From Kiloniellales bacterium (GTDB taxonomy: Bacteria > Pseudomonadota > Alphaproteobacteria > Kiloniellales > JAKSDN01), in NCBI GenBank assembly GCA_028280455.1, contig JANQLT010000074.1:1-64000 (forward strand): a stretch of 64,000 nucleotides of DNA. Direction: 5' to 3'. Below the pieces are notes generated by a model, which was given only the letters and a program-made list of their open reading frames with translations, was not told the DNA's origin and ran no database searches. Positions 40,677-49,533 of this stretch are shown here, in pieces (position 1 is the stretch's first letter; every line of letters begins with the position of its first letter). The position numbers were made by a program, and so were the translations under genes.

Positions 40677-41419
40677 CAGTGGGCTCCCAGGTAGGCGTCG
40701 ATCACCCGCTGGTCGCTCTGGATCTCTTCGGGCGTGCCCTCGGCCAGCAGCTCGCCATGGGCCAGGCAGTAGATCCGCTCGGCCAGGTTCATGATCACCC
40801 GCATGTTGTGCTCGATGACGAAGAGGGTGATGCCGAACTCCTCGTTGGCCCGCTTCAGGCGGTCGATCAGGCCGTTGATCAGGGTCGGGTTGATGCCGGC
40901 GGTGGGCTCGTCGAGCAGCAGCACCCGCGGCTCGTTCATCAGGGCCATGGCGAACTCCAGCAGCTTCTGCTGGCCGAAGGAGAGGTCGCCGGAGATCAGC
41001 TTGCGCTTGGCATAGAGCCCGACGAACTCGAGCAGCCGCTCGGCGCGCTCCCGCGCCTCGGGCGGATGGGCCTGGAACATGCTGCCCCAGCGCGCGTTGC
41101 GGTGGGGCAGGGAGATCAGCATGTTCTGCATGCAGTCCATCTTGGAGTAGATGCGGGTCTGCTGGAAGGTGCGCAGCAGGCCGAGCCGGGCGATCTGCGG
41201 CACCCGCAGCTTGGAGATCTCCTGGCCCTCGAAGCGGATCGAGCCGGCGTCGATCGGGTGGTAGCCGACGATCGAGTTGAACAGCGTGGTCTTGCCGGAG
41301 CCGTTCGGGCCGATCATGCCGGTGATCTTGCCCTGCGGCACCGACAGCGAGATCTCCCGGTTGGCGCGCACGCCGCCGAAGGACTTCGAGACGCCCTCGA
41401 CCTCGATCTGCGGGGTCAT
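40676..41419 (-). CDS. livG: branched-chain amino acid-type ABC ATP-binding protein (LivG-like)
   Basis: MTPQIEVEGVSKSFGG...MIGPNGSGKTTLFNSIVGYH...LSFGQQKLLEFAMAL. Confidence 0.92.
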   Translation of the reverse strand: MTPQIEVEGVSKSFGGVRANREISLSVPQGKITGMIGPNGSGKTTLFNSIVGYHPIDAGSIRFEGQEISKLRVPQIARLGLLRTFQQTRIYSKMDCMQNMLISLPHRNARWGSMFQAHPPEARERAERLLEFVGLYAKRKLISGDLSFGQQKLLEFAMALMNEPRVLLLDEPTAGINPTLINGLIDRLKRANEEFGITLFVIEHNMRVIMNLAERIYCLAHGELLAEGTPEEIQSDQRVIDAYLGAH

Positions 41420-42501
41420 TCGGCGGCCCTCCGGGCGGCGCCGGCGTCGTCGCCGCCGCTGCCGTCGGCGGCCCGGTCGCGGTCCTCGACCACGATGCCG
41501 AAGAGCTCGGGCCACTTGTCCTGGGCCCAGCCGAGCAGGCCCTGCTGGAAGTAGACCACGTTGACGATGATCAGCAGCCCCAGGGCCACCCATTGCCAGC
41601 CGAGCAGGTGGGTCCAGGTGACCTCCTTGATGACGTGGAACAGGGTGGCGCCGATCACCGGGCCCCAGATCGTGCCCTTGCCGCCGAGCAGCGACATGAC
41701 GACCATGAAGATGCCGAAGGTGACGGTCGGGAAGGCGACCTCGAGCGGCTCGATGAAGCCGATCATGTTGCCGAAGATCGCGCCCGAGATGCCGAGGAAG
41801 AAGGCGGCCACGGCCCAGGCCACGGTCTTGTAGCGGAGGGTGTGGATGCCCATCGCCTCGGCCTTTTCCTCGTCGTCGCGGATGGCGTTGATCGCCAGCT
41901 TGAAGCGCGTCGTGTAGAGCCAGCGCAGGAACACGAAAGTGGCCACGGCGCTGGCCAGGCTGAGGAAGTAGAAGATCAGCGAGCGGTCGTCCGGCTCGCC
42001 CGGATAGACCGGCATGGAGATGCCGCCGCCGGCGCCGACCCACTCCCAGGCGCTGACCAGCTCGCCCGCGGCGATGGCGACGCCCAGGGTGCCGATGGCG
42101 AAGTAGGGCCCGCGCAGGCCGAACACGATCCAGCCGAAGATCACCGCGAGCAGGGCCGAGATCACCGCCGCGGCGACCAGGCCGACGGCGATCCCGGTCA
42201 GGTACTGGCTCATGGTCCAGTCGACCTTCACGGCGCCGAAGGCCGAGGTGTACTCGCCGACGTCGTAGTAGAGGCCGATCTGGACGACGGCCGAGATGTA
42301 CATGCCGGCGCCGAAGAAGAGGATGTTGCCGAGCGAGTTGTAGCCCATCTGGCCGCCCATCACGTCCCAGGTCAGGGCGAAGAGGATCATGATCCAGAGG
42401 ACGGCGACCTGCGAGGTGTAGGCCGGGAAGACCAGGGGCGCGAAGATGCCGGCGCCGAGCAGGAGGCCGTAGAGGCCGAGGCGGCGGGTCTCGACGTTCA
42501 T
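41416..42501 (-). CDS. livM: branched-chain amino acid-type ABC permease (LivM-like)
   Basis: MNVETRRLGLYGLLL...YNSLGNILFFGAGMYISA...ALRYKTVAWAVAAFFLGISGA-type LivM sequence. Confidence 0.92.
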   Translation of the reverse strand: MNVETRRLGLYGLLLGAGIFAPLVFPAYTSQVAVLWIMILFALTWDVMGGQMGYNSLGNILFFGAGMYISAVVQIGLYYDVGEYTSAFGAVKVDWTMSQYLTGIAVGLVAAAVISALLAVIFGWIVFGLRGPYFAIGTLGVAIAAGELVSAWEWVGAGGGISMPVYPGEPDDRSLIFYFLSLASAVATFVFLRWLYTTRFKLAINAIRDDEEKAEAMGIHTLRYKTVAWAVAAFFLGISGAIFGNMIGFIEPLEVAFPTVTFGIFMVVMSLLGGKGTIWGPVIGATLFHVIKEVTWTHLLGWQWVALGLLIIVNVVYFQQGLLGWAQDKWPELFGIVVEDRDRAADGSGGDDAGAARRAAE

Positions 42502-43400
42502 TGCACCACCTGGCGGATCCGGCTCTGCTGGATCTGGCGCCAGACCAGGACGGCGACCAGCAGCCCGACCACCGTCGCCTGCTGGAACTCGGCGCCGAGC
42601 ACGAAGCCGCTGTACTGCTCCGCCACGCCGAGCCCGAGCCCGGCCATGATCACCCCCGGCAGGTTGCCGAAGCCGGCCGCGGTCACGATCACGAAGGAGC
42701 GGATCGAATGGGTGATGCCGTAGAAGGGCTGGATCACCCAGATCATGGTGATCAGCACGCCGGCGGCGCCGCAGATCGCGGCGTTCAGCGAATAGGTGAA
42801 GGCATAGACCCGGTCGGTGTCGATGCCCATGATCTTGGCGGCGCGCGGGTCCTGCGCCGTGGCGCGGATCGCCTGGCCCATGCGGCTGCGCTTCATGAAG
42901 ACGACGATCGCCGCGGCCAGTCCGCCGGCCAGCAGGAAGGAGATCAGCTTGATGTCGGCGACGGTCACCTGGTTGCCGAGAATCGAGCGGATCTCGAAGC
43001 CGGACTCGGCCGTCTTCACCTCCGGTCCGTAGATCTGGTTCAAGACCTGCTGCACGACGATGGCGATGCCGAAGGTCGCCAGCAGCGAGGTGAAGAGGTC
43101 GCGGTCGATGACCCGCCGGATCACCAGGACGTAGACGATCCAGCCGAAGGCGAACATCACCACGAAGGCGACCGGCAGGCCGATGATCGGGTGCAGGCCC
43201 CACTCGGCGAGCGTGAAGGCGATGTAGCCGCCCATGATGACGAAGTCGCCCTGGGCCAGGTTCTTGACGTTCATCACGCCCCAGACCAGGGCCAGGCCAT
43301 AGGCGGCGAGGGCGAAAATGGCGCCGATGAAGAGCCCGTCCAGCAGGAGCTGGACGTTGAAGATCGGCGCGATGGTCAGCAGCGACAGGTTATCGAGCAT
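42498..43400 (-). CDS. livH: branched-chain amino acid-type ABC permease (LivH-like)
   Basis: LLDGLFIGAIFALAAYGLALVWGVMNVKNLAQGDFVIMGGYIAF. Confidence 0.93.
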   Translation of the reverse strand: MLDNLSLLTIAPIFNVQLLLDGLFIGAIFALAAYGLALVWGVMNVKNLAQGDFVIMGGYIAFTLAEWGLHPIIGLPVAFVVMFAFGWIVYVLVIRRVIDRDLFTSLLATFGIAIVVQQVLNQIYGPEVKTAESGFEIRSILGNQVTVADIKLISFLLAGGLAAAIVVFMKRSRMGQAIRATAQDPRAAKIMGIDTDRVYAFTYSLNAAICGAAGVLITMIWVIQPFYGITHSIRSFVIVTAAGFGNLPGVIMAGLGLGVAEQYSGFVLGAEFQQATVVGLLVAVLVWRQIQQSRIRQVVQ

Positions 43401-43507
43401 GGACGGTCACGCTCTTGCCGTTTCGACGCGACGACAGGCGATCGTCCCCAGCCGTGGCGGGCCGGGGACGATACGCGATCTCGATTGCCGTTAGTACGAC
43501 GGACGCC

Positions 43508-44749
43508 TTAGTCGCTGGCCTGCCGCGGATAGTTGACGGGATGGGAGGCCCACTTGGAGGGCGCCACCACGTTGTAGCTCCCGTCCTGGATCTGCCGCAG
43601 CACCATCGGCTTGGCGATGTTGTTGCCGGCCTCCGAGAACTTGATCGGGCCGTAGAAGGTGTCCATCTCGGTCGCCGCGATGGCGTCGCGCACCTTCTCG
43701 ATGTCGAAGGAGTTGGCCCGCTCGAAGGCGTCCTTCCAGACCATCACCGCAGCCGAGGCCTGGGCGGACTGGTAGGGCACCGTGGTGTAGCCCTCGAAGG
43801 ACTCCTTGAAGAGCTTGTCGTAGTCGGCGGCCGTGCCGAACATCTCGTCCTCGTAGGACAGCGTCTCGGCCCACTGGGTCGAGCAGAGGATGTCGTTGGC
43901 GCCGGGCCCGAACTTGTCGGTCACCTTGGCCGCCTCGCAGTGGGTGATGGCCATCATCGGCACGTCGATCTTCAGCTCGTTGACCTGCCGCACCGCCGTC
44001 GCCGCGCCCTTCGAGTGGCCGGAGACGATCAGCAGGTCGGGCTTGAGCGCCTTGACCTTGGTCAGGGTCGCCGACATGTCGGAGAGGTCGCGCGGCAGCT
44101 TGTCGTCGATGACGATCTGCATGCCGTACTTGGAGGCATCGTCCATCACGCCGGCCCGCACGTCGAGCGAGAAGGGATCGTTTTCGAAGGCCATGGCGAT
44201 CTTGATGTCTTGCGGCTTCCGCCCCTCCTTCTGGGCGATCTCGGCGGCCAGATCGATGGCGCTGGCCAGGTACTGCTCGGAGGTCGAGAGCACCGCGAAG
44301 AGATACTTGTAGCCCTGGGTGAAGAGCGAGCGCGAGGCGCCTTCCGCCTCGACCATCGGGATCTTGTACTTCTCGGTGACCGGCGCGATCGCCTTGGTCA
44401 GGCCCGAGCTGTAGGGGCCGAGCATGAACTGCACGCCGTCCTGCTTGATCAGCCGCTCGGCGAGCTGCGCGCCGCGGGCCGGAGTCGACTCGTCGTCGTA
44501 GTAGACGACCTTGAGCTTGTAGGACTTGCCGCCGACCTTCACGCCGCCGGTCTCGTTGATCTTCTTGACCGCCAGCTCGTAGCCGTTCTGGGCGTGGACG
44601 CCGTTGGTGGCGTATTTGCCTGTGAGCGAGATGGCCGAGCCGAGGATGATGGTGTCGCCCTCGACCTTGGCCAGGGCCGAGCCGGCCCCGAGCGCCATCG
44701 CCGCGGACAATGCCGTAGCCGCAACGAGGGTCCTTCGCGTAGCTGCCAT
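43508..44749 (-). CDS. livK: ABC transporter substrate-binding protein (LivK-like)
   Basis: Signal peptide MAATRRTLVAATALSAAMALGAGSALA, then DTIILGSAISLTGKYATNGVHAQNGYELAVKKINETGG. Confidence 0.92.
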   Translation of the reverse strand: MAATRRTLVAATALSAAMALGAGSALAKVEGDTIILGSAISLTGKYATNGVHAQNGYELAVKKINETGGVKVGGKSYKLKVVYYDDESTPARGAQLAERLIKQDGVQFMLGPYSSGLTKAIAPVTEKYKIPMVEAEGASRSLFTQGYKYLFAVLSTSEQYLASAIDLAAEIAQKEGRKPQDIKIAMAFENDPFSLDVRAGVMDDASKYGMQIVIDDKLPRDLSDMSATLTKVKALKPDLLIVSGHSKGAATAVRQVNELKIDVPMMAITHCEAAKVTDKFGPGANDILCSTQWAETLSYEDEMFGTAADYDKLFKESFEGYTTVPYQSAQASAAVMVWKDAFERANSFDIEKVRDAIAATEMDTFYGPIKFSEAGNNIAKPMVLRQIQDGSYNVVAPSKWASHPVNYPRQASD

Positions 44750-44988
44750 GACGTGATTCCTCCCGGGTATTCTTGGCTTTTCGCCTTGGTTTCGGCCCCG
44801 CAGGGCGCGTTCGGCGCTCGCGGGGCCTATGCGAATGATCATATCGCGGCGCGAAATCGACGCAAGACCATGTCTCGCGGTGGGTCTCTCGCCGCACGTG
44901 TTGACGCGGCCGCTTCGGCGCTACGACCCTGCGGCTCTTCACCTGTTCGCAGGACATCAACGGTCGTTGATCTCCTGCGGACGGTGCC

Positions 44989-46005
44989 TCAATAGACGCA
45001 GGCGTTCTCGGCCATGTAGTCCGCGATCTCGATCTGGCCGACGACGATCTGCTTCTCGGCCAGCGCCAGAGCCTGCTTCATCTCGTCGGTGATCAGCGCC
45101 TCGTTGTGCTTGTCGAGGGCCCAGGCGACGCCGTCCTCGGCCAGGCCCAGGACCTTGAAGCCGGGCGCCCAGGTGCCGTCCATCGCCGACGTGAAGGCTT
45201 CGGCGACCGCCACGTCGACCCGCTTGACCATCGAGGTCAGCATGGCGCCGGGCTGCAGGTGGTTCTGGTTGGAGTCGACGCCGATGGCCAGCTTGCCGCG
45301 GTCCTTGGCGGCCTGATAGACGCCGAGCCCGGTGCTGCCGGCGGCGGCGAAGATGACGTCGGCGCCGCGGTCGAACTGGCTGACCGCCAGCTCGCCGCCG
45401 CGGGTCGGGTCGTTCCAGGCCGCCGGCGTGTTGCCGGTCATGTTGACCAGCACCTCGGCCTCGGCATCGACATGCTTGGCGCCTTGCTCGTAGCCGCAGG
45501 CGAACTTGCGGATCAGCGGCACGTCCTGGCCGCCGACGAAGCCGATCTTGCCGCTCTCGGAGGCCATGGCGGCCAGCATGCCGACCAGGAAGGAGCCTTC
45601 GTGCTCCTTGAAGACGACGGACTGGATGTTCGGCGCCTCGGCCACGCCGTCGATCAGGGTGAACTTCACCTCGGGCAGCTCGGCGGCCACGGTCTCGACC
45701 GCCGAGGTCTGCGCGAAGCCCACCGCGACGATGATCTCGGCGCCGCGCCGGGCCATGTTGCGCAGGGCCTGCTCGCGCTGCGCCTCCGTCGCCGGCTCGA
45801 ACTCGAGATAGTCGAGGCCGCTGTCCTTCTTGAAGGCCTCGGCGCCGTCGTAGGCGGCCTGATTGAAGGACTGATCGAACTTGCCGCCCATGTCGTAGAG
45901 CAGGCCGGGCGTGAACTCGGCCGCTCGTGAGGGCCCGTTCGCCAAAACCAGCGCGGTGGCCGCAAGGGCCAGGGCCAAGCCGCGTCCTCGTCGCTTCGTT
46001 GCCAT
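44989..46005 (-). CDS. BMP family ABC transporter substrate-binding protein
   Basis: FTPGLLYDMGGKFDQSFNQAAYDGAEAFKKDSG...VGFVGGQDVPLIRKFACGYEQGAKHVD-like BMP/PnrA sequence. Confidence 0.9.
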   Translation of the reverse strand: MATKRRGRGLALALAATALVLANGPSRAAEFTPGLLYDMGGKFDQSFNQAAYDGAEAFKKDSGLDYLEFEPATEAQREQALRNMARRGAEIIVAVGFAQTSAVETVAAELPEVKFTLIDGVAEAPNIQSVVFKEHEGSFLVGMLAAMASESGKIGFVGGQDVPLIRKFACGYEQGAKHVDAEAEVLVNMTGNTPAAWNDPTRGGELAVSQFDRGADVIFAAAGSTGLGVYQAAKDRGKLAIGVDSNQNHLQPGAMLTSMVKRVDVAVAEAFTSAMDGTWAPGFKVLGLAEDGVAWALDKHNEALITDEMKQALALAEKQIVVGQIEIADYMAENACVY

Positions 46006-46094
46006 GCCGGGCCTCCCGTCCCGAGATTGTTCTCGGGAAGGGAAGCACGTTTCGGCAGTCTTGGGTATCCCTCGGCCGCCTCCAGTCAAGCCGC

Positions 46095-47468
46095 CTATTG
46101 CGTGATGATCTCCGGTCCCATCATCAGGGTCGGCAGCCAGGTCGAGACCCAAGGCACGTAGGTGACGATGATCAGGAAGATGAACAGGATGCCGAGCCAG
46201 GGCATGGCCGCGCGGACCACCCGCATGGTCGACATGCCGGCCACGCCAGAGGTGACGAAGAGGTTCAGGCCCACCGGCGGCGTGATCATGCCGATCTCCA
46301 TGTTCACCACCATGATGATGCCCAGGTGAATCGGGTCGATGCCGAGCGAGATGGCGATCGGGAAGACCAGGGGCGCGACGATGACGATCAGGCCCGAGGG
46401 CTCCATGAACTGGCCGCCGATCAGCAGGATGATGTTGACGATGACCAGGAACATGACCGGGCCGAAGCCGGCGCTCAGCATCGAGTTGGCGATCGCTTGC
46501 GGGATCTGCTCGTCGGTCAGCACGTGCTTCAGGATCAGCGCGTTGGCGATGATGAAGAGCAGCATGATGGTGAGCTTGCCCGCCTCGAAGAGCGTCTTCT
46601 TGGTGTCCGGGTGGACGAAGGCGTGGAACACGCCGATGACTTTCTGACCGATGGACATGGTCGCGCCGCGGCCCTCGGCGAAGGGCCCCATGTCGCGGTA
46701 GACGAAGTTGGCGATGACGAAGGCGTAGACCGCGGCGACGGCGGCGGCCTCGGTCGGCGTGAAGATGCCGCCGTAGATGCCGCCCAGGATGATGACGATC
46801 AGCGCCAGGCCCCAGGCCGCCTCGCGGATCGAGGCGAAGACCTCGACCCAGCCGGCCCAGTCCTGGGCCGGCAGGTTCCTGACCTTGGCCACGACGTAGA
46901 TGCCGATCATCAGCATCAGGCCGGCCATCAGCCCGGGGATCACGCCGGCCATGAACATGCGGCCGACCGAGACGTCGACTGCGGCGGCGTAGACCACCAT
47001 GACGATCGAGGGCGGGATCAGGATGCCGAGCGTGCCGGCGTTGCAGATCACGCCGGCGGCGAAGTCGGTCGTGTAGCCGACGCGGCGCATGCCGGCGATG
47101 ACGATGGTGCCGATGGCCACGACGGTGGCCGGCGAGGAGCCGGACAGCGCCGCGAAGAGCATGCAGGCGAAGACGCCGGCGATCGCCAGGCCGCCCTGGA
47201 AGTGGCCGACGCAGGCGATGGCGAAGCGGATGATGCGCCGGGCCACGCCGCCGGTCGACATGAAGGCCGAGGCCAGGATGAAGAAGGGGATGGCCAGCAA
47301 GGTGTAGTGGCCGTCGAAGGCGTTGAACAAGGTGCCGGCGACCGAGGCCAGGGAGGAATCGGACAGCAGCAGCAGGAAGACCATGCTGGCCAGGCCGAGC
47401 GAGATGGCGATCGGCACGCCGATGATCAGCAGGCCGATGACCATGGAGAAGAGCAGGAAGGCATCCAT
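46095..47468 (-). CDS. dctM: TRAP transporter large permease (DctM)
   Basis: 457 aa; GVPIAISLGLASMVFLL, FILASAFMSTGGVARRIIRFA, LIPPSIVMVVYAAAVDVSVG. Confidence 0.94.
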   Translation of the reverse strand: MDAFLLFSMVIGLLIIGVPIAISLGLASMVFLLLLSDSSLASVAGTLFNAFDGHYTLLAIPFFILASAFMSTGGVARRIIRFAIACVGHFQGGLAIAGVFACMLFAALSGSSPATVVAIGTIVIAGMRRVGYTTDFAAGVICNAGTLGILIPPSIVMVVYAAAVDVSVGRMFMAGVIPGLMAGLMLMIGIYVVAKVRNLPAQDWAGWVEVFASIREAAWGLALIVIILGGIYGGIFTPTEAAAVAAVYAFVIANFVYRDMGPFAEGRGATMSIGQKVIGVFHAFVHPDTKKTLFEAGKLTIMLLFIIANALILKHVLTDEQIPQAIANSMLSAGFGPVMFLVIVNIILLIGGQFMEPSGLIVIVAPLVFPIAISLGIDPIHLGIIMVVNMEIGMITPPVGLNLFVTSGVAGMSTMRVVRAAMPWLGILFIFLIIVTYVPWVSTWLPTLMMGPEIITQ

Positions 47469-47471
47469 GGC

Positions 47472-48161
47472 TCAGCCCTCCTTGCCGCGGTTCTGGCCGC
47501 TGGAGGGGCCGCTAAAAGGGCCGTCCGGCGGGTCGTCGGGGCCGCTACCGCCGGCGTCGCGTTGGGCGACGGCTTCCTCGACCAGGTCCTCGGCCTCGTG
47601 GCTGGCGATCAGCAGATCCTGGCGGCCGGTCAGGATCTTGTAGCCGGCCTCGACGAAGCGGTAGAGCAGCAAGGCCATGCCCAGGGGCAGGGCGAAGTAG
47701 GGGATGAAGCGGGGCATCTTCTCGTAGGCTTCGCCTTCGTTCAGCCAGTCGGCCAGGAACTGCAGAAAGGCCGGCATGGGCACGTCGTTGACTTCCAGGA
47801 AGGAGCGCTTGTTGGCGAAGAGCCACCAGTAGTCCCAGCTCCCCTTGAGCAGCAGCAAGGTGAAGGTCAGGCAGCAGCCCAGGGCGGCCAGGGTCATGAT
47901 CTTGCGCGTGGCCGGCGGCACGATGTTCAGCACCGCGTCGACCCCGAGGTGCGCGGTGATCTTCACGCAGTAGGAGACGCCGACCAGGATCAGCCAGGCG
48001 AACAGGAAGACCGTCGCCTCGAGGGCCCAGAGAATGTTGCTGTTGAAAACGTAGCGCGCGATCACGTTGGCGAAGGTGATGATCGTCATCAGACCGAGGA
48101 TGATCGCGATGAAGGATTCCTCGATCTCGTTGACGATCCGCCCGAGCTTGCTGGCGGCCAT
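47472..48161 (-). CDS. dctQ: TRAP transporter small permease (DctQ)
   Basis: FIAIILGLMTIITFANVIARYVFNSNILWALEATVFLFAWLILVG. Confidence 0.92.
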   Translation of the reverse strand: MAASKLGRIVNEIEESFIAIILGLMTIITFANVIARYVFNSNILWALEATVFLFAWLILVGVSYCVKITAHLGVDAVLNIVPPATRKIMTLAALGCCLTFTLLLLKGSWDYWWLFANKRSFLEVNDVPMPAFLQFLADWLNEGEAYEKMPRFIPYFALPLGMALLLYRFVEAGYKILTGRQDLLIASHEAEDLVEEAVAQRDAGGSGPDDPPDGPFSGPSSGQNRGKEG

Positions 48162-48257
48162 CTTTCCCCCCTTGGGATTCTTCTCACGGCCGCTTGTGCG
48201 ACCGCCGGCGGAACGGCGCGGCCCGCCGGAGCAAGCCGCGCCGGGTCCGGTTTCTTC

Positions 48258-49268
48258 TTAGTTGGTCATCGCGTTGGCAGCTTGCGCCGCCTCGATCAGC
48301 TCGGCGCCGATGTCGTCCTCGAACTGATCCCAGACCGGCTTCATGGCATCGACCCAGAGGCCGCGCTGCTCGGGCGTGAGCTGGCGGACCTCGGTGCCGG
48401 CGTCCATGATCAGCTTCTTGTTGGCCTCGTTGACGGCCGTGGACTCGGCGTTGCGCACCTGGCTCACCTCGTCGAGGATCGTCGCGAGCTGGTCGCGGAC
48501 GTCGTCCGGCAGGTCCTGCCAGAACTCGACCGAGGTCACCACGAGGTAGTCGATGATGCCGTGGTTGGACTCGGTGATGCCGTCCTGCACCTCGAAGAAC
48601 TTCTTGCCGTAGATGTTCGACCAGGTGTTCTCCTGGCCGTCGATCACCTTGGTCTGCAGGCCGCCGTAGACCTCCTTGAAGGACATCTTCTGCGGGTTGG
48701 CGCCGAGCGCCTCGAACTGGGCGACCAGCACGTCGGAGGCCTGGACGCGGAACTTCAGGCCCTTGGCGTCATCCGGCGTCAGCAGTGGCTTGGTGGCCGA
48801 GAGCTGCTTCATGCCGTTGTGCCAGAAGGCCAGGCCCTGCAGGCCCTTGCGGCGCATCGAGTCCTTCAGCTTCTGGCCGGCGTCGGAGCTCTGGAAGCGG
48901 TCGACCGCGGCGATGTCGTTGAACATGAAGGGCAGATCGAAGATCCGGAACTTCTTGGTGTACTTCTCGAACTTGGAAAGCGACGGCGCGGCCATCTGGA
49001 CGTCGCCCAGCAGCATGGCCTCGAGCACCTTGTTGTCGTCGTAGAGAGTCGAGTTCGGGAAGACGATCATGCAGACCTTGCCGTCCATCTCCTCGTTGAC
49101 GCGCTTCTCCAGGAGCGAGGCGGCGATTCCCTTCGGGTGCTTGTCGGTGTTGGTGACGTGGCTGAACTTGATGACCGTCTCGCCGTCCTGGCAGGCATCC
49201 GACGCCGCCATGGCGGTGCCGCTGGCGAACGTCATGGCGGCCACGCTGGCCGCGATCAAAAGTCGCAT
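48258..49268 (-). CDS. dctP: TRAP transporter substrate-binding protein (DctP)
   Basis: Signal peptide MRLLIAASVAAMTFASGTAMA; VIKFSHVTNTDKHPKGIAASLLEKRVNEEMDGKVCMIVFPNSTLYDDN. Confidence 0.94.
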   Translation of the reverse strand: MRLLIAASVAAMTFASGTAMAASDACQDGETVIKFSHVTNTDKHPKGIAASLLEKRVNEEMDGKVCMIVFPNSTLYDDNKVLEAMLLGDVQMAAPSLSKFEKYTKKFRIFDLPFMFNDIAAVDRFQSSDAGQKLKDSMRRKGLQGLAFWHNGMKQLSATKPLLTPDDAKGLKFRVQASDVLVAQFEALGANPQKMSFKEVYGGLQTKVIDGQENTWSNIYGKKFFEVQDGITESNHGIIDYLVVTSVEFWQDLPDDVRDQLATILDEVSQVRNAESTAVNEANKKLIMDAGTEVRQLTPEQRGLWVDAMKPVWDQFEDDIGAELIEAAQAANAMTN

Positions 49269-49373
49269 GTAATCCTCCTCGGTTTCTTGTTTCCTATTGA
49301 CCCCCCGCGGTCGAGCGACGAGATGACCTCCACGCCGGACCAGGGCCTCGCCATCCATAGGCTGACCCTGTCA

Positions 49374-49391
49374 CTGCAGATCCCGTGCCAG
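49374..49391 (-). promoter_or_regulatory. candidate sigma-54 (-24/-12) promoter for dctPQM
   Basis: Minus strand CTGGCACGGGATCTGCA versus consensus YTGGCACGRNNNTTGCW (one mismatch), 107-122 bp upstream of dctP ATG. Confidence 0.7.
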
Positions 49392-49490
49392 CTTGGCGCC
49401 GGCCGCGGCAGTCAGCGCAATGTCTCTGGATTACAGGACTTTAGCAGATGTCTGTCTGGAGCGCATAGGCGCCGCGGTGGGTAGGGGCCC

Positions 49491-49533
49491 ACACATCGGA
49501 CTAAGCCGATGTGTAGGAAAGCTCACACATCGG
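49491..49533. promoter_or_regulatory. inverted repeat plus third half-site; candidate DctD enhancer site or dctD terminator hairpin
   Basis: ACACATCGG (49491-49499), CCGATGTGT (49506-49514), ACACATCGG (49525-49533, at the dctD 3' end); about 100-140 bp upstream of the -24 element. Confidence 0.5.

Noticed and set aside
45927-49484. 1185-aa + strand ORF
   Set aside because: Spans the opposite strand of dctM, dctQ and dctP, which are unmistakable; low-complexity shadow frame.
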